A stretch of DNA of 64,000 nucleotides from Bacillus altitudinis 41KF2b (GCF_000691145.1 NZ_ASJC01000002.1:62001-126000), one strand, 5' to 3'; shown: positions 54,201-62,865, counted from the first letter of the stretch. The notes: generated by a model not told the origin, from the sequence alone. Numbers and translations are program-made.

Positions 54201-55751
54201 AAACACAAAGTGAGGCGTAAAGATTTTTTTCTCTTTTTCCTCTTCCAGATCACGCTCTCGCAAAATTTCATAAATAGAAGACAAGAGCTGATCACGTGTT
54301 TGTTCGTTGTATATAAACCCTTTCCCGTATGTATGAGGAAGTTGGAAGTGCGGCAGCCATTTCATCCATTCCCAGTTCTCATACTCCTGTTCATTAAAGA
54401 TAAAAACAAATCTCAAATCATGATAGCTGTGCGAGAAAGCAAGCTGGCCGACAAGCTGGTGAAGCTCATTTTTGACAATTGCCGGTTTTCCTATTAATCC
54501 GGTTGGACCGTCCGCAAGACCGAACGTAATCGGTACATCTTTTACCTCGCGATAGACGTTTTGCATATGCTGTGTTTGTTCCATTAAGTCATCGATGTCA
54601 CGATTGGCCATATCGCCGCCGCTCGTCGATAATTCATAACTTGAAGGAACTGCACCTGTCCCTAGACGCAGCTGTAAAAAATCATCACTGACAAGCGTCT
54701 TTTCCCAAATACGCCCGCTGATTTCTGACGTCAAATATTTCATTTGTTCAAAAGACGGATAATGATACGTTAAAATAAATTGTTGACGGTCATACAGCTC
54801 TTGCAGCTCTTTCCGCTTATTTTCTAAGTAAAGAGAGTAAACGCGTTGCCGCTTCTCCTCTCGTCTTTTGCGCTGTGATTTCTCTTTAAAATATTGAACG
54901 GACGAAGTAATTAACGTCATAATAAACATCGCCATCGACACGACAATAAAGATACCTCGCGGCTGTACAAGGGCCACGATCCCCATGACAATAAGCATGA
55001 CAAGCGGCGGAAGAACCACGAGCCAAAGTCCTCTGCCGTTATTTTCACTCTCCTGTGAAGGAAAGCTGAAAGACACCCGGTCATCTGGCAGATCGTAAAT
55101 CAAACGTGGTGTTCGTCTATATAAAGGATATTTTTGTTTCGTTTCGGTACTCGGCGGCCTTGTTTTTTCTAAACGTGTTTGAAATGGTTCAAATGCTGTT
55201 ACTTGCAATAAATCATCATCTTTCAATGACAGCGTCAAAAAGTTCCAAAACAACTCATCTCCAGCAAGAAGCTGCTGTGGACCGTGCAGCTGTTTCCCGT
55301 TCACATAGATCGTTTCATCTTGGGGAATGACATACCAAGTGCCTTCTATTTTTTCCAACGTGAAGGATTTGGCATCTTGAAACATTGAATGGGCTTCTTC
55401 TTTCCACACATCCGCTTCATCTATTTCTTCACTTGAAATAGTCACTTCGACTCTATTTCCTAGGTAATAAATGGTTTGATCATGATGTGAATCCATCAAC
55501 ATGAGTGTGAGTGAACCAACCTGATATGGTTCATGTGGAAGTAAGTGACCTTTCTTTTTTTCGCCCTGATAAAGAGAAAAGCCGTCATTCGTTTCATCTG
55601 GAGATAAACGAATCAATCCTTCATCAAACGAAAGGGAAGGAATCGTTACTGTATGCTCTATTTCAGGTCCAATCACAGCTTCCCGGTTGAACTGCTCATC
55701 TAAACGGACGGTTTGATAATCTTCCTCATAAAAAACCCATAGAAGATTCAA
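51276..55751 (-). CDS. yukBA: Type VII secretion FtsK/SpoIIIE ATPase YukBA (EssC)
   Basis: Motor of the WXG100 secretion system, 1491 residues. Two FHA-like domains occupy about 1-190 and a pair of membrane helices about 242-286. Three ATPase domains follow, with Walker A sequences GTTGSGKS (678-685), GSSGYGKS (1006-1013) and GQTQRGKT (1289-1296). Walker B of the first is LFLISDE (785-791). The third domain has an atypical Walker A, as is usual for the family. The start is TTG 55751, eight bases after AGGAGG, giving MNLLWVFYEE. Confidence 0.94.
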   Translation of the reverse strand: MNLLWVFYEEDYQTVRLDEQFNREAVIGPEIEHTVTIPSLSFDEGLIRLSPDETNDGFSLYQGEKKKGHLLPHEPYQVGSLTLMLMDSHHDQTIYYLGNRVEVTISSEEIDEADVWKEEAHSMFQDAKSFTLEKIEGTWYVIPQDETIYVNGKQLHGPQQLLAGDELFWNFLTLSLKDDDLLQVTAFEPFQTRLEKTRPPSTETKQKYPLYRRTPRLIYDLPDDRVSFSFPSQESENNGRGLWLVVLPPLVMLIVMGIVALVQPRGIFIVVSMAMFIMTLITSSVQYFKEKSQRKRREEKRQRVYSLYLENKRKELQELYDRQQFILTYHYPSFEQMKYLTSEISGRIWEKTLVSDDFLQLRLGTGAVPSSYELSTSGGDMANRDIDDLMEQTQHMQNVYREVKDVPITFGLADGPTGLIGKPAIVKNELHQLVGQLAFSHSYHDLRFVFIFNEQEYENWEWMKWLPHFQLPHTYGKGFIYNEQTRDQLLSSIYEILRERDLEEEKEKKIFTPHFVFIVTNHELIAEHVILEYLEGSRTDLGISIIFAAETKESLAENISTLVRYINEEEGDILIQHKKAVRIPFQLDAHERADNELFARTLRTLDHQVGMTNSIPETVSFLDLFHAKQVDDIGIREKWLTSETAKSLSVPIGYKGKNDIVDLNLHEKAHGPHGLLAGTTGSGKSEFLQTYILSLAVHFHPHEVAFLLIDYKGGGMAQPFRNIPHLLGTITNIEGSKNFSERALASIKSELKKRQRLFDQYHVNHINDYTKLYKEKKAEQAMPHLFLISDEFAELKSEEPEFIRELVSAARIGRSLGVHLILATQKPGGVIDDQIWSNSRFKVALKVQDASDSKEILKNSDAASITVTGRGYLQVGNNEIYELFQSAWSGAPYMEDGYGSEDDIAIVTDTGLIPLSGVSTEPAVKKETVTEISAVVDEIERMQQELGIEKLPSPWLPPLEERIPKTRYASSEEHVFHFALVDEPDQQSQHPLSYQMMEDGNIGIFGSSGYGKSLAATTLLMSFAERYSPEEWHAYIYDFGNGTLLPLAKLPHTADYFLMDQMRKIQKSMKRLREEVEYRKRLFRQQEMSHIKMYNALNEKKLPFIFIVIDNFDIVKDEMHELESEFIQLSRDGQSLGIYFLITATRVNAVRQSLMNNLKTKIVHYLMDQGEAYSIIGRPKFSLEPIPGRVIINKEELYFAQMFLPVEGENDLELFEHLKQEIQLLDARFESAEKPKPVPMLPDKLTIWELESRLEEQKQPYDIPVGLDEESVAPVYFDLKKNKHCLIIGQTQRGKTNVTKLMLDQLLVAKPEKLAVFDSIDRGLSHYAKEENIHYLETKDDITEWAEEIDRLFKVREEMYVEAVRRGETDQLSFSQIVLVIDGITRFQQTIDPRLQDQLADFMKSYAHLGFSLIASGNHTEFSKGYDALTNEIKQVRHAMLLMKKSEQNIIPLPYARQEPEIQPGFGYLVENGKEKKIQVPLCAVERKSVQ

Positions 55752-55802
55752 ACGCTCCACCTCCTCATCGGACAGCACCAACTGTCAGTTGTATCGAAAG
55801 AA

Positions 55803-57116
55803 TTATTTTTTCTCATCTTTTTTCGTCTGAGAGGTTTTCTTTTTTGCATCAGATTCTTTCTCTTTTTTCTCCTGATCGGCTTTTGACTGCTCTTTTTGTT
55901 CAGCTGTTTCATCTGTTTGGCTTGCATCTGAGGAGTCATTGGTGCTCGTCTCCGTTGTTTCTTTTTCTTCATATTTTGCCATTTCCTTAATGATTGGATC
56001 TAGCTGTTTTTGTTTTTCTTCAGCAGATAGGCTGTCGTCATTTTGAATTTCATTGCGGTAGGCGACGAGTGCTGTGAATATGTATCGGTCGTCCCCGAGC
56101 ACCCTTGCAATATCCAGAGCTTCCTTGCTATTGCCTTGTCCAATATGAATCCAGAACAGGAAGTATTGCGGGTCTGTCTGCAATGTGTACGTATCCGTGA
56201 TTTCTTTTTTGTGCTGGTCAAGCAATAGATTCCCTTGATTCGTTTGCACATACGAAATGGCCAGTTCATATTGAAGAGAGACTGGCATTTGATCGGCTTT
56301 GTATTTTTCGAGCGTATCCACCACTTGGCTGTACTGTTTGTTGAGATAATACTTGTTCGCTTCCACATACGCTTCTTGTTTCGGCATGGCGAAAAAGAAC
56401 GTGTAAATGGTATACACCAATGCAGGAATCAAAAGAACAAGGAGGCCAAGTCCAATGTATCGTTCAATCTTCCATTTCTTTTTTGGAATGGTTAAGAGCG
56501 TCTTTTCTTTTGCTTCGATGGCTTCTATTTTTTGTTGAATCAAAGCAGACAATTCTTCCAGCGACTGTGTATCACTTATTTCCTTTGCCTGCTCAGATAA
56601 TTTCAACGTATCATGATAAGCCAAATATTCTTGAAACTGATATTCATGGTCCACCACTCGAAGAATGACGGCTTTGACCTCTTTTAACAAACGTTGTTGG
56701 TCGGTTTCATATGGCGGGATGCTTTCTTTGACCCCGTAATGCAAAAATGCAGGCGCTAAGCCTTGATGAAAAACAATGTTTTCAGGAGAAACAATAGGAT
56801 GCAGCCGCTTCACATCGTGTTTGCACACTGCATCGACAAGCTGGTATGAAAAAATCCATTTGCTTTTTTCATCCTTTGCATGGATGAAACGAAATTCCTG
56901 ATAGGCAGGAGGCGGTTGAATCGAAATGATGACCTCACCTTCGGTTAATTGGATCTCTTTTTTAAATGAAGGATTGATGTCTTTAATCGGTGCCGCTTCT
57001 AAACCGTCTAAGAGTTTAATTGTCTCTCTTTGAAAAATGAAGGTGTAAGTGCCTTCCTCTTTTTTCATGACTGCTTCTAATTGTTCTTCTAAATAGGAAC
57101 TCTTTTTATCTGCCAT
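55803..57116 (-). CDS. yukC: Type VII secretion protein YukC (EssB)
   Basis: A 437-residue bitopic membrane protein. The cytoplasmic N-terminal domain (1-210) has a pseudokinase fold in EssB. One helix lies at about 221-243, followed by an extracytoplasmic helical domain and a disordered tail of about 60 residues made almost wholly of K, E, D, S, T and Q. It forms the membrane platform with YukBA and YueB. AAAGGAC precedes the ATG. Confidence 0.92.
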   Translation of the reverse strand: MADKKSSYLEEQLEAVMKKEEGTYTFIFQRETIKLLDGLEAAPIKDINPSFKKEIQLTEGEVIISIQPPPAYQEFRFIHAKDEKSKWIFSYQLVDAVCKHDVKRLHPIVSPENIVFHQGLAPAFLHYGVKESIPPYETDQQRLLKEVKAVILRVVDHEYQFQEYLAYHDTLKLSEQAKEISDTQSLEELSALIQQKIEAIEAKEKTLLTIPKKKWKIERYIGLGLLVLLIPALVYTIYTFFFAMPKQEAYVEANKYYLNKQYSQVVDTLEKYKADQMPVSLQYELAISYVQTNQGNLLLDQHKKEITDTYTLQTDPQYFLFWIHIGQGNSKEALDIARVLGDDRYIFTALVAYRNEIQNDDSLSAEEKQKQLDPIIKEMAKYEEKETTETSTNDSSDASQTDETAEQKEQSKADQEKKEKESDAKKKTSQTKKDEKK

Positions 57117-57130
57117 TTACAAAAGTCCTT

Positions 57131-57370
57131 TCATAGTATTTCCAGCCTGTCTCCTGTGGTGATTCCACAGTCTGACAGCTTATATTCGCCTGAAAACACA
57201 GCTTTCTTATTGACTACACGCACCCATCCGCCATCTCGTTTAGGTAGTGAGATTTGTTTTGCCTGCCAGGCGATATGGATGACTTGTTTAATATGTAAAT
57301 AATTTGATAGTCTCAAATCAAACACACTGCCATCATAGTTTTTTAAGTCGATGGTAATATCGATATACAC
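57131..57370 (-). CDS. yukD: Ubiquitin-like type VII secretion component YukD (EsaB)
   Basis: A 79-residue protein with the beta-grasp ubiquitin-like fold; it is not conjugated to targets in B. subtilis but is needed for export. GTG 57370 follows TGAGGTGG by six bases and gives MYIDITIDLKNYDG, the same N-terminus and length as B. subtilis YukD. The C-terminus CGITTGDRLEIL has no diglycine. It lies after an attenuator-like hairpin. Confidence 0.92.
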   Translation of the reverse strand: MYIDITIDLKNYDGSVFDLRLSNYLHIKQVIHIAWQAKQISLPKRDGGWVRVVNKKAVFSGEYKLSDCGITTGDRLEIL

Positions 57371-57394
57371 AAATTTCCACCTCACAAAATAGAA

Positions 57395-57433
57395 AGAGCG
57401 CCGGCATCAACTGACAGACTCGGCGCTTTTTCT
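57395..57433 (-). terminator. Attenuator-like hairpin between yukE and yukD
   Basis: AAAGCGCCG...CGGCGCT on the minus strand with a 17-base loop and CTTTCTATTTT behind it. Partial termination here would yield more secreted YukE than machine components. Confidence 0.6.
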
Positions 57434-57465
57434 GCTTTTCACACTTAGAAAGGAAATCCCTTTGA

Positions 57466-57759
57466 TTAGCCGCGGATTTGGCTAGCGATGTCTTGGTCAG
57501 TGCTTTCAAGTGTATTTGCAGTTTGATCAAGCTGATTGCTGACATCTGTTAATAGATCAGACATTTTGATGAATGAAGGTTTTAGCTGTTCGTATTGATC
57601 AGCGAATGCTTCACTAGAAGCACCTTCCCACATTCCTTTTAGGTCAGAGATCATTCTATTTAGACGATCAACTTGGTTTAACACTTCTTGACTTTCAACA
57701 CCATATTGCTTAGCGGTCGCTCTTAGTTCTTCTGGGGTTACGCGAATAATTCCTGACAT
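57466..57759 (-). CDS. yukE: WXG100 secreted protein YukE (EsxA)
   Basis: A 97-residue helical-hairpin protein, substrate of the type VII system. The turn motif W44-E-G46 sits in LKGMWEGASSEAF and the C-terminal helix has DQLDQTANTLESTDQDI. It acts as a dimer outside the cell; its role is unclear. I use ATG 57759 (MSGIIRVTPEEL) with GGGAGG upstream, the B. subtilis start. It is the first gene of the operon. Confidence 0.95.
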   Translation of the reverse strand: MSGIIRVTPEELRATAKQYGVESQEVLNQVDRLNRMISDLKGMWEGASSEAFADQYEQLKPSFIKMSDLLTDVSNQLDQTANTLESTDQDIASQIRG

Positions 57760-57826
57760 ATTCCTCATTACCTCCCGTGCATAGCCGCCATATAATGGGC
57801 TAATCCACTTATTTTTTGACGTTATT

Positions 57827-57856
57827 ATTATAAAAACAGAAATGATACACAGTCAA
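57827..57856 (-). promoter_or_regulatory. Promoter of the yukE secretion operon
   Basis: TTGACT (57851-57856) and a perfect TATAAT (57827-57832) are 18 bases apart, 68 bases before yukE. The rest of the 407-bp gap between yukE and adeR is AT-rich without a gene; about 57870-58095 shows nothing further that I can support. Confidence 0.65.
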
Positions 57857-58098
57857 ACAAATCTGTTTTTATTTTACAAAATGAGTCTATAGAATTACTG
57901 TTTTTTCGCTCTTTATCTAGTATTTAACAATTTTTTGGTCATATATTCTTAATAAAAGGGCGTGCACTTCGATGAATCTTTCCGCCTATTGATTTTTTAC
58001 TACATTATTATTGTACTATTTCTTTTTATGATCAACGCATGACCAATGTGCTCATTTCTCAAGCTTTTTGTTTTTTTAATGATTATGGCATTTTCTTG

Positions 58099-58138
58099 TT
58101 GATTTACGTACCTGATTCTCTTCATAATGTAAGTACGT
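58099..58138 (+). promoter_or_regulatory. adeR promoter bracketed by an inverted repeat
   Basis: TTGATT (58099-58104) and CATAAT (58123-58128) are 18 bases apart. ACGTAC (58106-58111) and GTACGT (58133-58138) form an inverted repeat around the -10, a possible autoregulatory site. Confidence 0.5.
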
Positions 58139-58166
58139 GAAATATTCGAAAAAGCAGGGGTTTTTT

Positions 58167-59396
58167 ATGACAAAAAAGACAGATCCATTTAAGTATAGCC
58201 TTGATCGTTTAGAGGATGTGGCAGACCAAATTAGTGATGTGCTCAATTGCCCTATTACTATAGAAGATACTCATCATCGATTATTAGCCTATAGCACACA
58301 TAATGATTTCACTGATCCCGCCAGAACTTCAACCATTATCTCCCGCCGTGTACCGGAAAAAGTCATTAATCGGCTTTGGAAAGACGGTATCATTCCTACA
58401 CTCCTTAAAACAGATGAACCGCTTCGCGTACCTCAAATTGCAGAAGTCGGTCTATCCAGCAGGGTTGCCATTTCCATATGGAAAGACAAAGAGGTGCTCG
58501 GCTTTATCTGGGCAATTGAATCCACGCAGCCTTTTTCAGATGAAGAAATGGACCTTCTCAAGATGGCAGCACATGCCGTGAAAAACAAATTACTCAATTT
58601 ACAAATTCGAAAAACGAAAACAGAAGAACGCAATCAGGAGCTATTTTGGAAGATGCTCACAGGACATATTCATGAAAAGGATGAGATGCTTGATCTCTTC
58701 TTGAGGCTTGGGATGAGGTGTCCAGACACGTATGCGATTATTATTTTTCGCCTTCGTGATGAACTCACAGAAGATACGGAAAAGAAGCTCTCCTATCTGC
58801 TTGAAACAACGCAGCAAGTGCAGGTGCTGTTAACGACTGTTGATTTTAACGAATTCATTATTCTTGTCTCGCCAAAAACAGAACATCCGCTTCAAGATAT
58901 TAAACAATTCACAAGCGGCATGCTAAAGCAGTTGTCTGATCGGTATCAACTCCATGACGTTCAAGCAGCCATTGGTGGAATTTACGATCACATTACTCAT
59001 ATTCAGCCATCCTATAAAGAAGCACTGGCCGTCTTAAAAACAAAAGAACGCTTTCCTGTGGAAACAGAACAATTAAACAGCTTTTCTGAACTGGGTATTT
59101 ATCAATATTTAGATGTGCTTGCTGAAAAACGAAAGGGATCGTCTTATTCCAGTTACTCTTTATCAAAGCTTGAGGATTACGATCTCAGGCATCATTCCAA
59201 CCTCGTCGAGACCCTTGAACGATTTATTGATTGTGACAGCAACGCCAATATCGCCGCAAAGCAGTTAAATATTCATATCAACACATTGAATTATAGACTG
59301 AAGCGGATTACGGACATTGCAGAAATTGATTTAAAAAACATGAATGAGAAAATGACTATTTATCTTGATATGAAGCTAAAAAACGTCCCTTTGTGA
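58167..59396 (+). CDS. adeR: PucR/CdaR-family regulator of alanine dehydrogenase, AdeR
   Basis: A 409-residue transcription activator of ald. The N-terminal half is a GAF-like sensor. The C-terminal PucR-type helix-turn-helix is NIAAKQLNIHINTLNYRLKRI (about 365-390). In B. subtilis it responds to alanine and activates ald, directly downstream here. The ATG at 58167 follows AGGGG by six bases; the frame continues ten codons upstream to an ATG without a good site. The terminator stem includes its last codons. Confidence 0.9.
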   Translation: MTKKTDPFKYSLDRLEDVADQISDVLNCPITIEDTHHRLLAYSTHNDFTDPARTSTIISRRVPEKVINRLWKDGIIPTLLKTDEPLRVPQIAEVGLSSRVAISIWKDKEVLGFIWAIESTQPFSDEEMDLLKMAAHAVKNKLLNLQIRKTKTEERNQELFWKMLTGHIHEKDEMLDLFLRLGMRCPDTYAIIIFRLRDELTEDTEKKLSYLLETTQQVQVLLTTVDFNEFIILVSPKTEHPLQDIKQFTSGMLKQLSDRYQLHDVQAAIGGIYDHITHIQPSYKEALAVLKTKERFPVETEQLNSFSELGIYQYLDVLAEKRKGSSYSSYSLSKLEDYDLRHHSNLVETLERFIDCDSNANIAAKQLNIHINTLNYRLKRITDIAEIDLKNMNEKMTIYLDMKLKNVPL

Positions 59397-59424
59397 AATT
59401 TCACAAAGAGGCGTTTTTTAATTT
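59380..59424 (+). terminator. Rho-independent terminator of adeR
   Basis: AACGTCCCTTTGTGA...TCACAAAGAGGCGTT followed by T6; the stop codon is in the stem. Confidence 0.8.
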
Positions 59425-59471
59425 TTTCATTCAACCGAAGAATTTTCTAAACTTTCAGGATACACTAGACA

Positions 59472-59477
59472 TACAAT
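59472..59477 (+). promoter_or_regulatory. ald -10 element
   Basis: TACAAT lies 29 bases before the ald start with no clear -35, consistent with activation by AdeR upstream. Confidence 0.4.
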
Positions 59478-59506
59478 ATCAATAGATAAGCATAGGAGGA
59501 ATTGAT

Positions 59507-60643
59507 ATGATCATCGGCATTCCGAAAGAGATTAAGAACAATGAAAACCGGGTCGCATTAACACCAGGAGCAGCATCTCAATTGCTTTCAGCTGGACACC
59601 AGATTTTAATCGAAACGAACGCTGGTTTTGGAAGCGGATTCACTGATGACGATTATGTATCTGTTGGTGCAGAGATTCTTGATCAAGCGAAAGATGTGTG
59701 GGCATCTTCTGATATGATTATGAAGGTAAAAGAACCATTACCAGAAGAATATGCTTATTTCAGAGAAGGTCTGATCTTATTTACGTACTTGCACCTTGCA
59801 GCAGAGCCCTCCTTGGCTGAAGCATTAAAACAAAAAGGTGTGACAGCCATTGCTTATGAAACGGTAACGGACGGAAAATCACTCCCTCTATTAACGCCAA
59901 TGTCTGAAGTAGCAGGTAGAATGGCTGCTCAAATTGGTGCTCAATTTTTAGAAAAGCCAAAAGGCGGAAAAGGCATTTTGCTCGCCGGCGTGCCAGGAGT
60001 ATCGAGAGGGAAAGTCACCATTATTGGCGGCGGTGTCGTTGGAACAAATGCAGCGAAAATGGCGATCGGACTTGGCGCAGATGTCACCCTTATTGATGTA
60101 AATGCGGAACGATTACGTCAGCTGGACGATCAGTTTGGTCATCAAATGAAAACGTTAATGTCTAATCCTGTTAACATTGCAGATTCAGTGAGCGAGGCAG
60201 ACCTGCTCATTTGTGCGGTTCTCATCCCAGGTGCTAAAGCACCAACCCTTGTCACAGAAGAAATGGTGAAACAAATGAAGCCTGGTTCTGTCATTGTCGA
60301 TGTAGCCATTGACCAAGGCGGGATTGTGGAAACAATCGATCATATCACAACACATGATCAGCCTACTTATGAAAAGCACGGCATTTTACATTATGCTGTT
60401 GCCAATATGCCAGGAGCGGTTCCGAGAACATCGACAGTTGCTTTAACAAACGTCACGGTCCCATACGCACTGCAGATTGCAAATAAAGGCGCTGCAAAAG
60501 CGATCAAAGAAAACAAGGCGATTGCTGAAGGCGTTAATGTGATGAATGGACATATCACCTATGAAGCTGTCGCTCGTGATCTCGGCTATGATTATGTGCC
60601 TGTTAGTAAAGCCCTTGAAACGTCTTCCATGACCGAAGCTTAA
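59507..60643 (+). CDS. ald: Alanine dehydrogenase
   Basis: A 378-residue NAD-dependent enzyme interconverting L-alanine and pyruvate plus ammonia, used for growth on alanine and in sporulation. Catalytic K75 (MKVKEPL) and H96 (YLHLAAEP) are present, with the Rossmann motif [18 protein letters not shown] and D in LIDVN. AGGAGG is well placed before the ATG. It complements AlaT at the other end of the window. Confidence 0.96.
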   Translation: MIIGIPKEIKNNENRVALTPGAASQLLSAGHQILIETNAGFGSGFTDDDYVSVGAEILDQAKDVWASSDMIMKVKEPLPEEYAYFREGLILFTYLHLAAEPSLAEALKQKGVTAIAYETVTDGKSLPLLTPMSEVAGRMAAQIGAQFLEKPKGGKGILLAGVPGVSRGKVTIIGGGVVGTNAAKMAIGLGADVTLIDVNAERLRQLDDQFGHQMKTLMSNPVNIADSVSEADLLICAVLIPGAKAPTLVTEEMVKQMKPGSVIVDVAIDQGGIVETIDHITTHDQPTYEKHGILHYAVANMPGAVPRTSTVALTNVTVPYALQIANKGAAKAIKENKAIAEGVNVMNGHITYEAVARDLGYDYVPVSKALETSSMTEA

Positions 60644-60649
60644 TATCTA

Positions 60650-60678
60650 GCCCGCCCTTTTCAGGGGCGGGTTTTATT
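60650..60678 (+). terminator. Rho-independent terminator of ald
   Basis: CCCGCCC-ttttca-GGGGCGGG followed by TTTTATTG. Confidence 0.8.
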
Positions 60679-60729
60679 GTTAACCTAAAATAAAAATGAG
60701 TTGACAAAAGAACCTCTTCCCCTTAATCT
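60677..60729 (+). promoter_or_regulatory. bioY promoter with BirA operator
   Basis: TTGTTAACC (60677-60685) and GTTGACAA (60700-60707) form the BirA operator pattern TTGTTAACC-spacer-GGTTAACAA. The right half covers the -35 TTGACA (60701-60706). TAATCT (60724-60729) lies 17 bases on. Biotin-dependent repression of bioY by BirA follows from this. Confidence 0.75.
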
Positions 60730-60759
60730 ATTTGTACAGATAAGACAGGGGGAAATATC

Positions 60760-61356
60760 ATGCAAAAGAAGACAAGAACAGCTGACTTTGTGCTCGTCGG
60801 GATGTTTGCTGCACTCATGGCTATCGGAGCCAATATCACATCCATTGTGCCATTTTTACAGGTCGGCGGAATCCCACTTACGATGCAGCCGTTTTTTTGT
60901 GTGCTTGCTGGTCTTTTGCTGGGCAGACGACTTGGCGCATTGGCCATGATTGTCTATGCTCTTGTTGGGATCGCTGGTGCACCTGTATTCGCACAGTTCT
61001 CGGCGGGTCTCGGCGTTATTTTAGGAAAAAGCGGTGGCTTTGTGTTATCATACATTCCTGCTGCTTGGCTTGCCGGATTCATTCTTGAAAAAAGACAAAA
61101 CCCTGGTTTTGGCCGCTTTTTATTTGCAGCCATTGCAGGAACGACCGTGATGTATGTGATCGGGACAACTTATACGTACATCGCATTAAATGTATGGCTG
61201 AACGCACCAATCTCTTATCAAACCACATGGTTCTTCATGATATGGTTTATGGTAAAAGACTACGCGCTGACCATCCTCCTTGCGATGCTGGCACCTAAAA
61301 TTTATCGATCTGTTTCAAAAGCTACATCCTTTCGAAAAGAACAAACAGCTTCCTAA
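60760..61356 (+). CDS. bioY: Biotin transporter substrate-specific (S) component BioY
   Basis: A 198-residue membrane protein with six helices, the S component of an ECF-type biotin importer. The family regions GGIPLTMQPFFCVLAGLLLG and GRRLGALAMIVYALVGIAGAPVFA are clear. It needs a shared ECF module encoded elsewhere. The upstream BirA operator supports the biotin role. It corresponds to B. subtilis yuiG (bioYB). Confidence 0.93.
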   Translation: MQKKTRTADFVLVGMFAALMAIGANITSIVPFLQVGGIPLTMQPFFCVLAGLLLGRRLGALAMIVYALVGIAGAPVFAQFSAGLGVILGKSGGFVLSYIPAAWLAGFILEKRQNPGFGRFLFAAIAGTTVMYVIGTTYTYIALNVWLNAPISYQTTWFFMIWFMVKDYALTILLAMLAPKIYRSVSKATSFRKEQTAS

Positions 61357-61364
61357 CATCAGAA

Positions 61365-61403
61365 AAGGTTCCTTTACTCTATGAGTAAGGAACCTTTTTT
61401 CAT
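61365..61403. terminator. Convergent terminator between bioY and yuiF
   Basis: AAAAGGTTCCTTTACT-ctatg-AGTAAGGAACCTTTTTT with T-tracts for both directions. Confidence 0.85.
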
Positions 61404-62732
61404 TTATAGCATAATTGCCGCAAGCCAGCCGAACAAGACGAGCGGGATATTATAAAAGGCGAATGTTGGGACACATGTACCCCAAATGTGGTGATGCTGT
61501 CCATCCATATTCAGTCCAGATGTTGGTCCGAGTGTACTGTCGCTTGCAGGTGAACCTGCATCTCCTACAGCCGCAGCTGAACCAATAATCGCAATAGTCG
61601 CCATTGGGCTGAACCCTAAGTGTAAACAAAGCGGTACAAAGATCGTCGTAATAATCGGAATCGTTGCAAATGATGAGCCAATGCCCATTGTCACTAGCAG
61701 ACCCACCAGTAGCATTAAAATGGCCGCTAAGCTTTGGCTGTTTCCGATAAATTGAGAAGATGCCTTGACGAGAGATTCAATATCTCCTGTTTTCGTTAAA
61801 ACATTGGCAAATCCAGCTGCAACAAGCATGACAAATCCGATAAATGCCATCATGTTCATGCCAGATGTAATCAGCGCATCTGCTTCATCGCGTTTCATCA
61901 TTCCCGTTACAAACAAGACAAGCAAGCCTGCAAGCGCACCGAAGATCATCCCTTCGACTCCAAGGCTTTGAGAGAGATATAACTGAACAATAAGTGATAC
62001 AAGGATCGCAAGCCCAGCAAAGAATAAGCTCTTTTTTGTATATGCTGATTTTTCTACATCCGTAATGTCACGATTTTCATATGTTTTTGGCTTACGATAG
62101 ACAAAGAGTGAAACGATCAAGCCAAGAACCATGCCGCCTACAGGAATCAGCATCGCATACGGAATGTCTGCTAAATTCACTGTTAAACCTGCATCTTTCA
62201 TGTTGTCACGAAGCATTCCGTGAAAAATCTGTCCAAAACCGACCGGAAGTAAAATATATGGTGCAGTAAGTCCGAAAGTCATCACACATGCTAGCAGTCT
62301 GCGGTCAATTTGAAGCTCGTTAAACACCTTTAATAATGGCGGGATTAAGACCGGAATAAAGGCAATATGAACAGGAACAACGTTTTGAGAAAAACAAGAT
62401 ACGATCAAAATGACCAGAATAATGAGCACTTTTGATAATGTTTTTCTTCTTGAATCGCCTTCTTTTCCAAGAAGCTTCACAGCTCCTTCGACCATGGCAT
62501 CAGGAAGACCCGTTTTTGTCAATGCAGCTGCGAATGCACCTAATAGTGCGTAACTAATCGCCACTGTCGCATTTCCGCCAAGACCGTCAGTGAACGCTTG
62601 AACGGTTCCCCCTAGACCTAATCCACCTGCAAGTCCGCCCGCTAAAGCGCCAAGTGCCAGCGCAATCACGACATTGACCCGCAGCAAGCTTAATATCAAC
62701 ATTAAAACAACCGCTAAAACAACTGCATTCAT
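61404..62732 (-). CDS. yuiF: Na+/H+ antiporter NhaC-like membrane transporter YuiF
   Basis: A 442-residue protein with about 11-12 helices and an internal repeat, annotated in B. subtilis as a putative Na+/H+ antiporter or amino acid transporter. The conserved polar segment is GSAAAVGDAGSPASDSTLGPTSG near the C-terminus. The substrate is unproven. GGAGG lies seven bases before MNAVVLA; the frame extends 23 codons upstream. A promoter with an overlapping palindrome precedes it. Confidence 0.87.
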   Translation of the reverse strand: MNAVVLAVVLMLILSLLRVNVVIALALGALAGGLAGGLGLGGTVQAFTDGLGGNATVAISYALLGAFAAALTKTGLPDAMVEGAVKLLGKEGDSRRKTLSKVLIILVILIVSCFSQNVVPVHIAFIPVLIPPLLKVFNELQIDRRLLACVMTFGLTAPYILLPVGFGQIFHGMLRDNMKDAGLTVNLADIPYAMLIPVGGMVLGLIVSLFVYRKPKTYENRDITDVEKSAYTKKSLFFAGLAILVSLIVQLYLSQSLGVEGMIFGALAGLLVLFVTGMMKRDEADALITSGMNMMAFIGFVMLVAAGFANVLTKTGDIESLVKASSQFIGNSQSLAAILMLLVGLLVTMGIGSSFATIPIITTIFVPLCLHLGFSPMATIAIIGSAAAVGDAGSPASDSTLGPTSGLNMDGQHHHIWGTCVPTFAFYNIPLVLFGWLAAIML

Positions 62733-62781
62733 GGTGAAACCTCCGAAATCCTTTAGTTTACTAATGTAGTAGATAATTAAA

Positions 62782-62820
62782 GTACCAACGTATGGTACCA
62801 TAGAATATTTACTTCGTCAA
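62782..62820 (-). promoter_or_regulatory. yuiF promoter with overlapping inverted repeat
   Basis: TTGACG (62815-62820) and TACCAT (62792-62797) are 17 bases apart on the minus strand. The perfect repeat GTACCA-acgta-TGGTAC (62782-62798) overlaps the -10 and is a candidate operator. Confidence 0.55.
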
Positions 62821-62837
62821 ATGGCGTATGTCCTACA

Positions 62838-62865
62838 TAAAAAAGCTCTGCCAGTTGGCAGAGCT
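62838..62865 (-). terminator. pepA terminator, distal hairpin copy with T-tract
   Basis: Perfect palindromic stem AGCTCTGCC/GGCAGAGCT followed by T6 on the minus strand, separated from pepA by the element. Confidence 0.85.

Noticed and set aside
55748-56368. Two lysine/arginine-rich frames overlapping yukC on the same strand
   Set aside because: They are out-of-frame readings of the charged yukC tail and helical region without ribosome binding sites.
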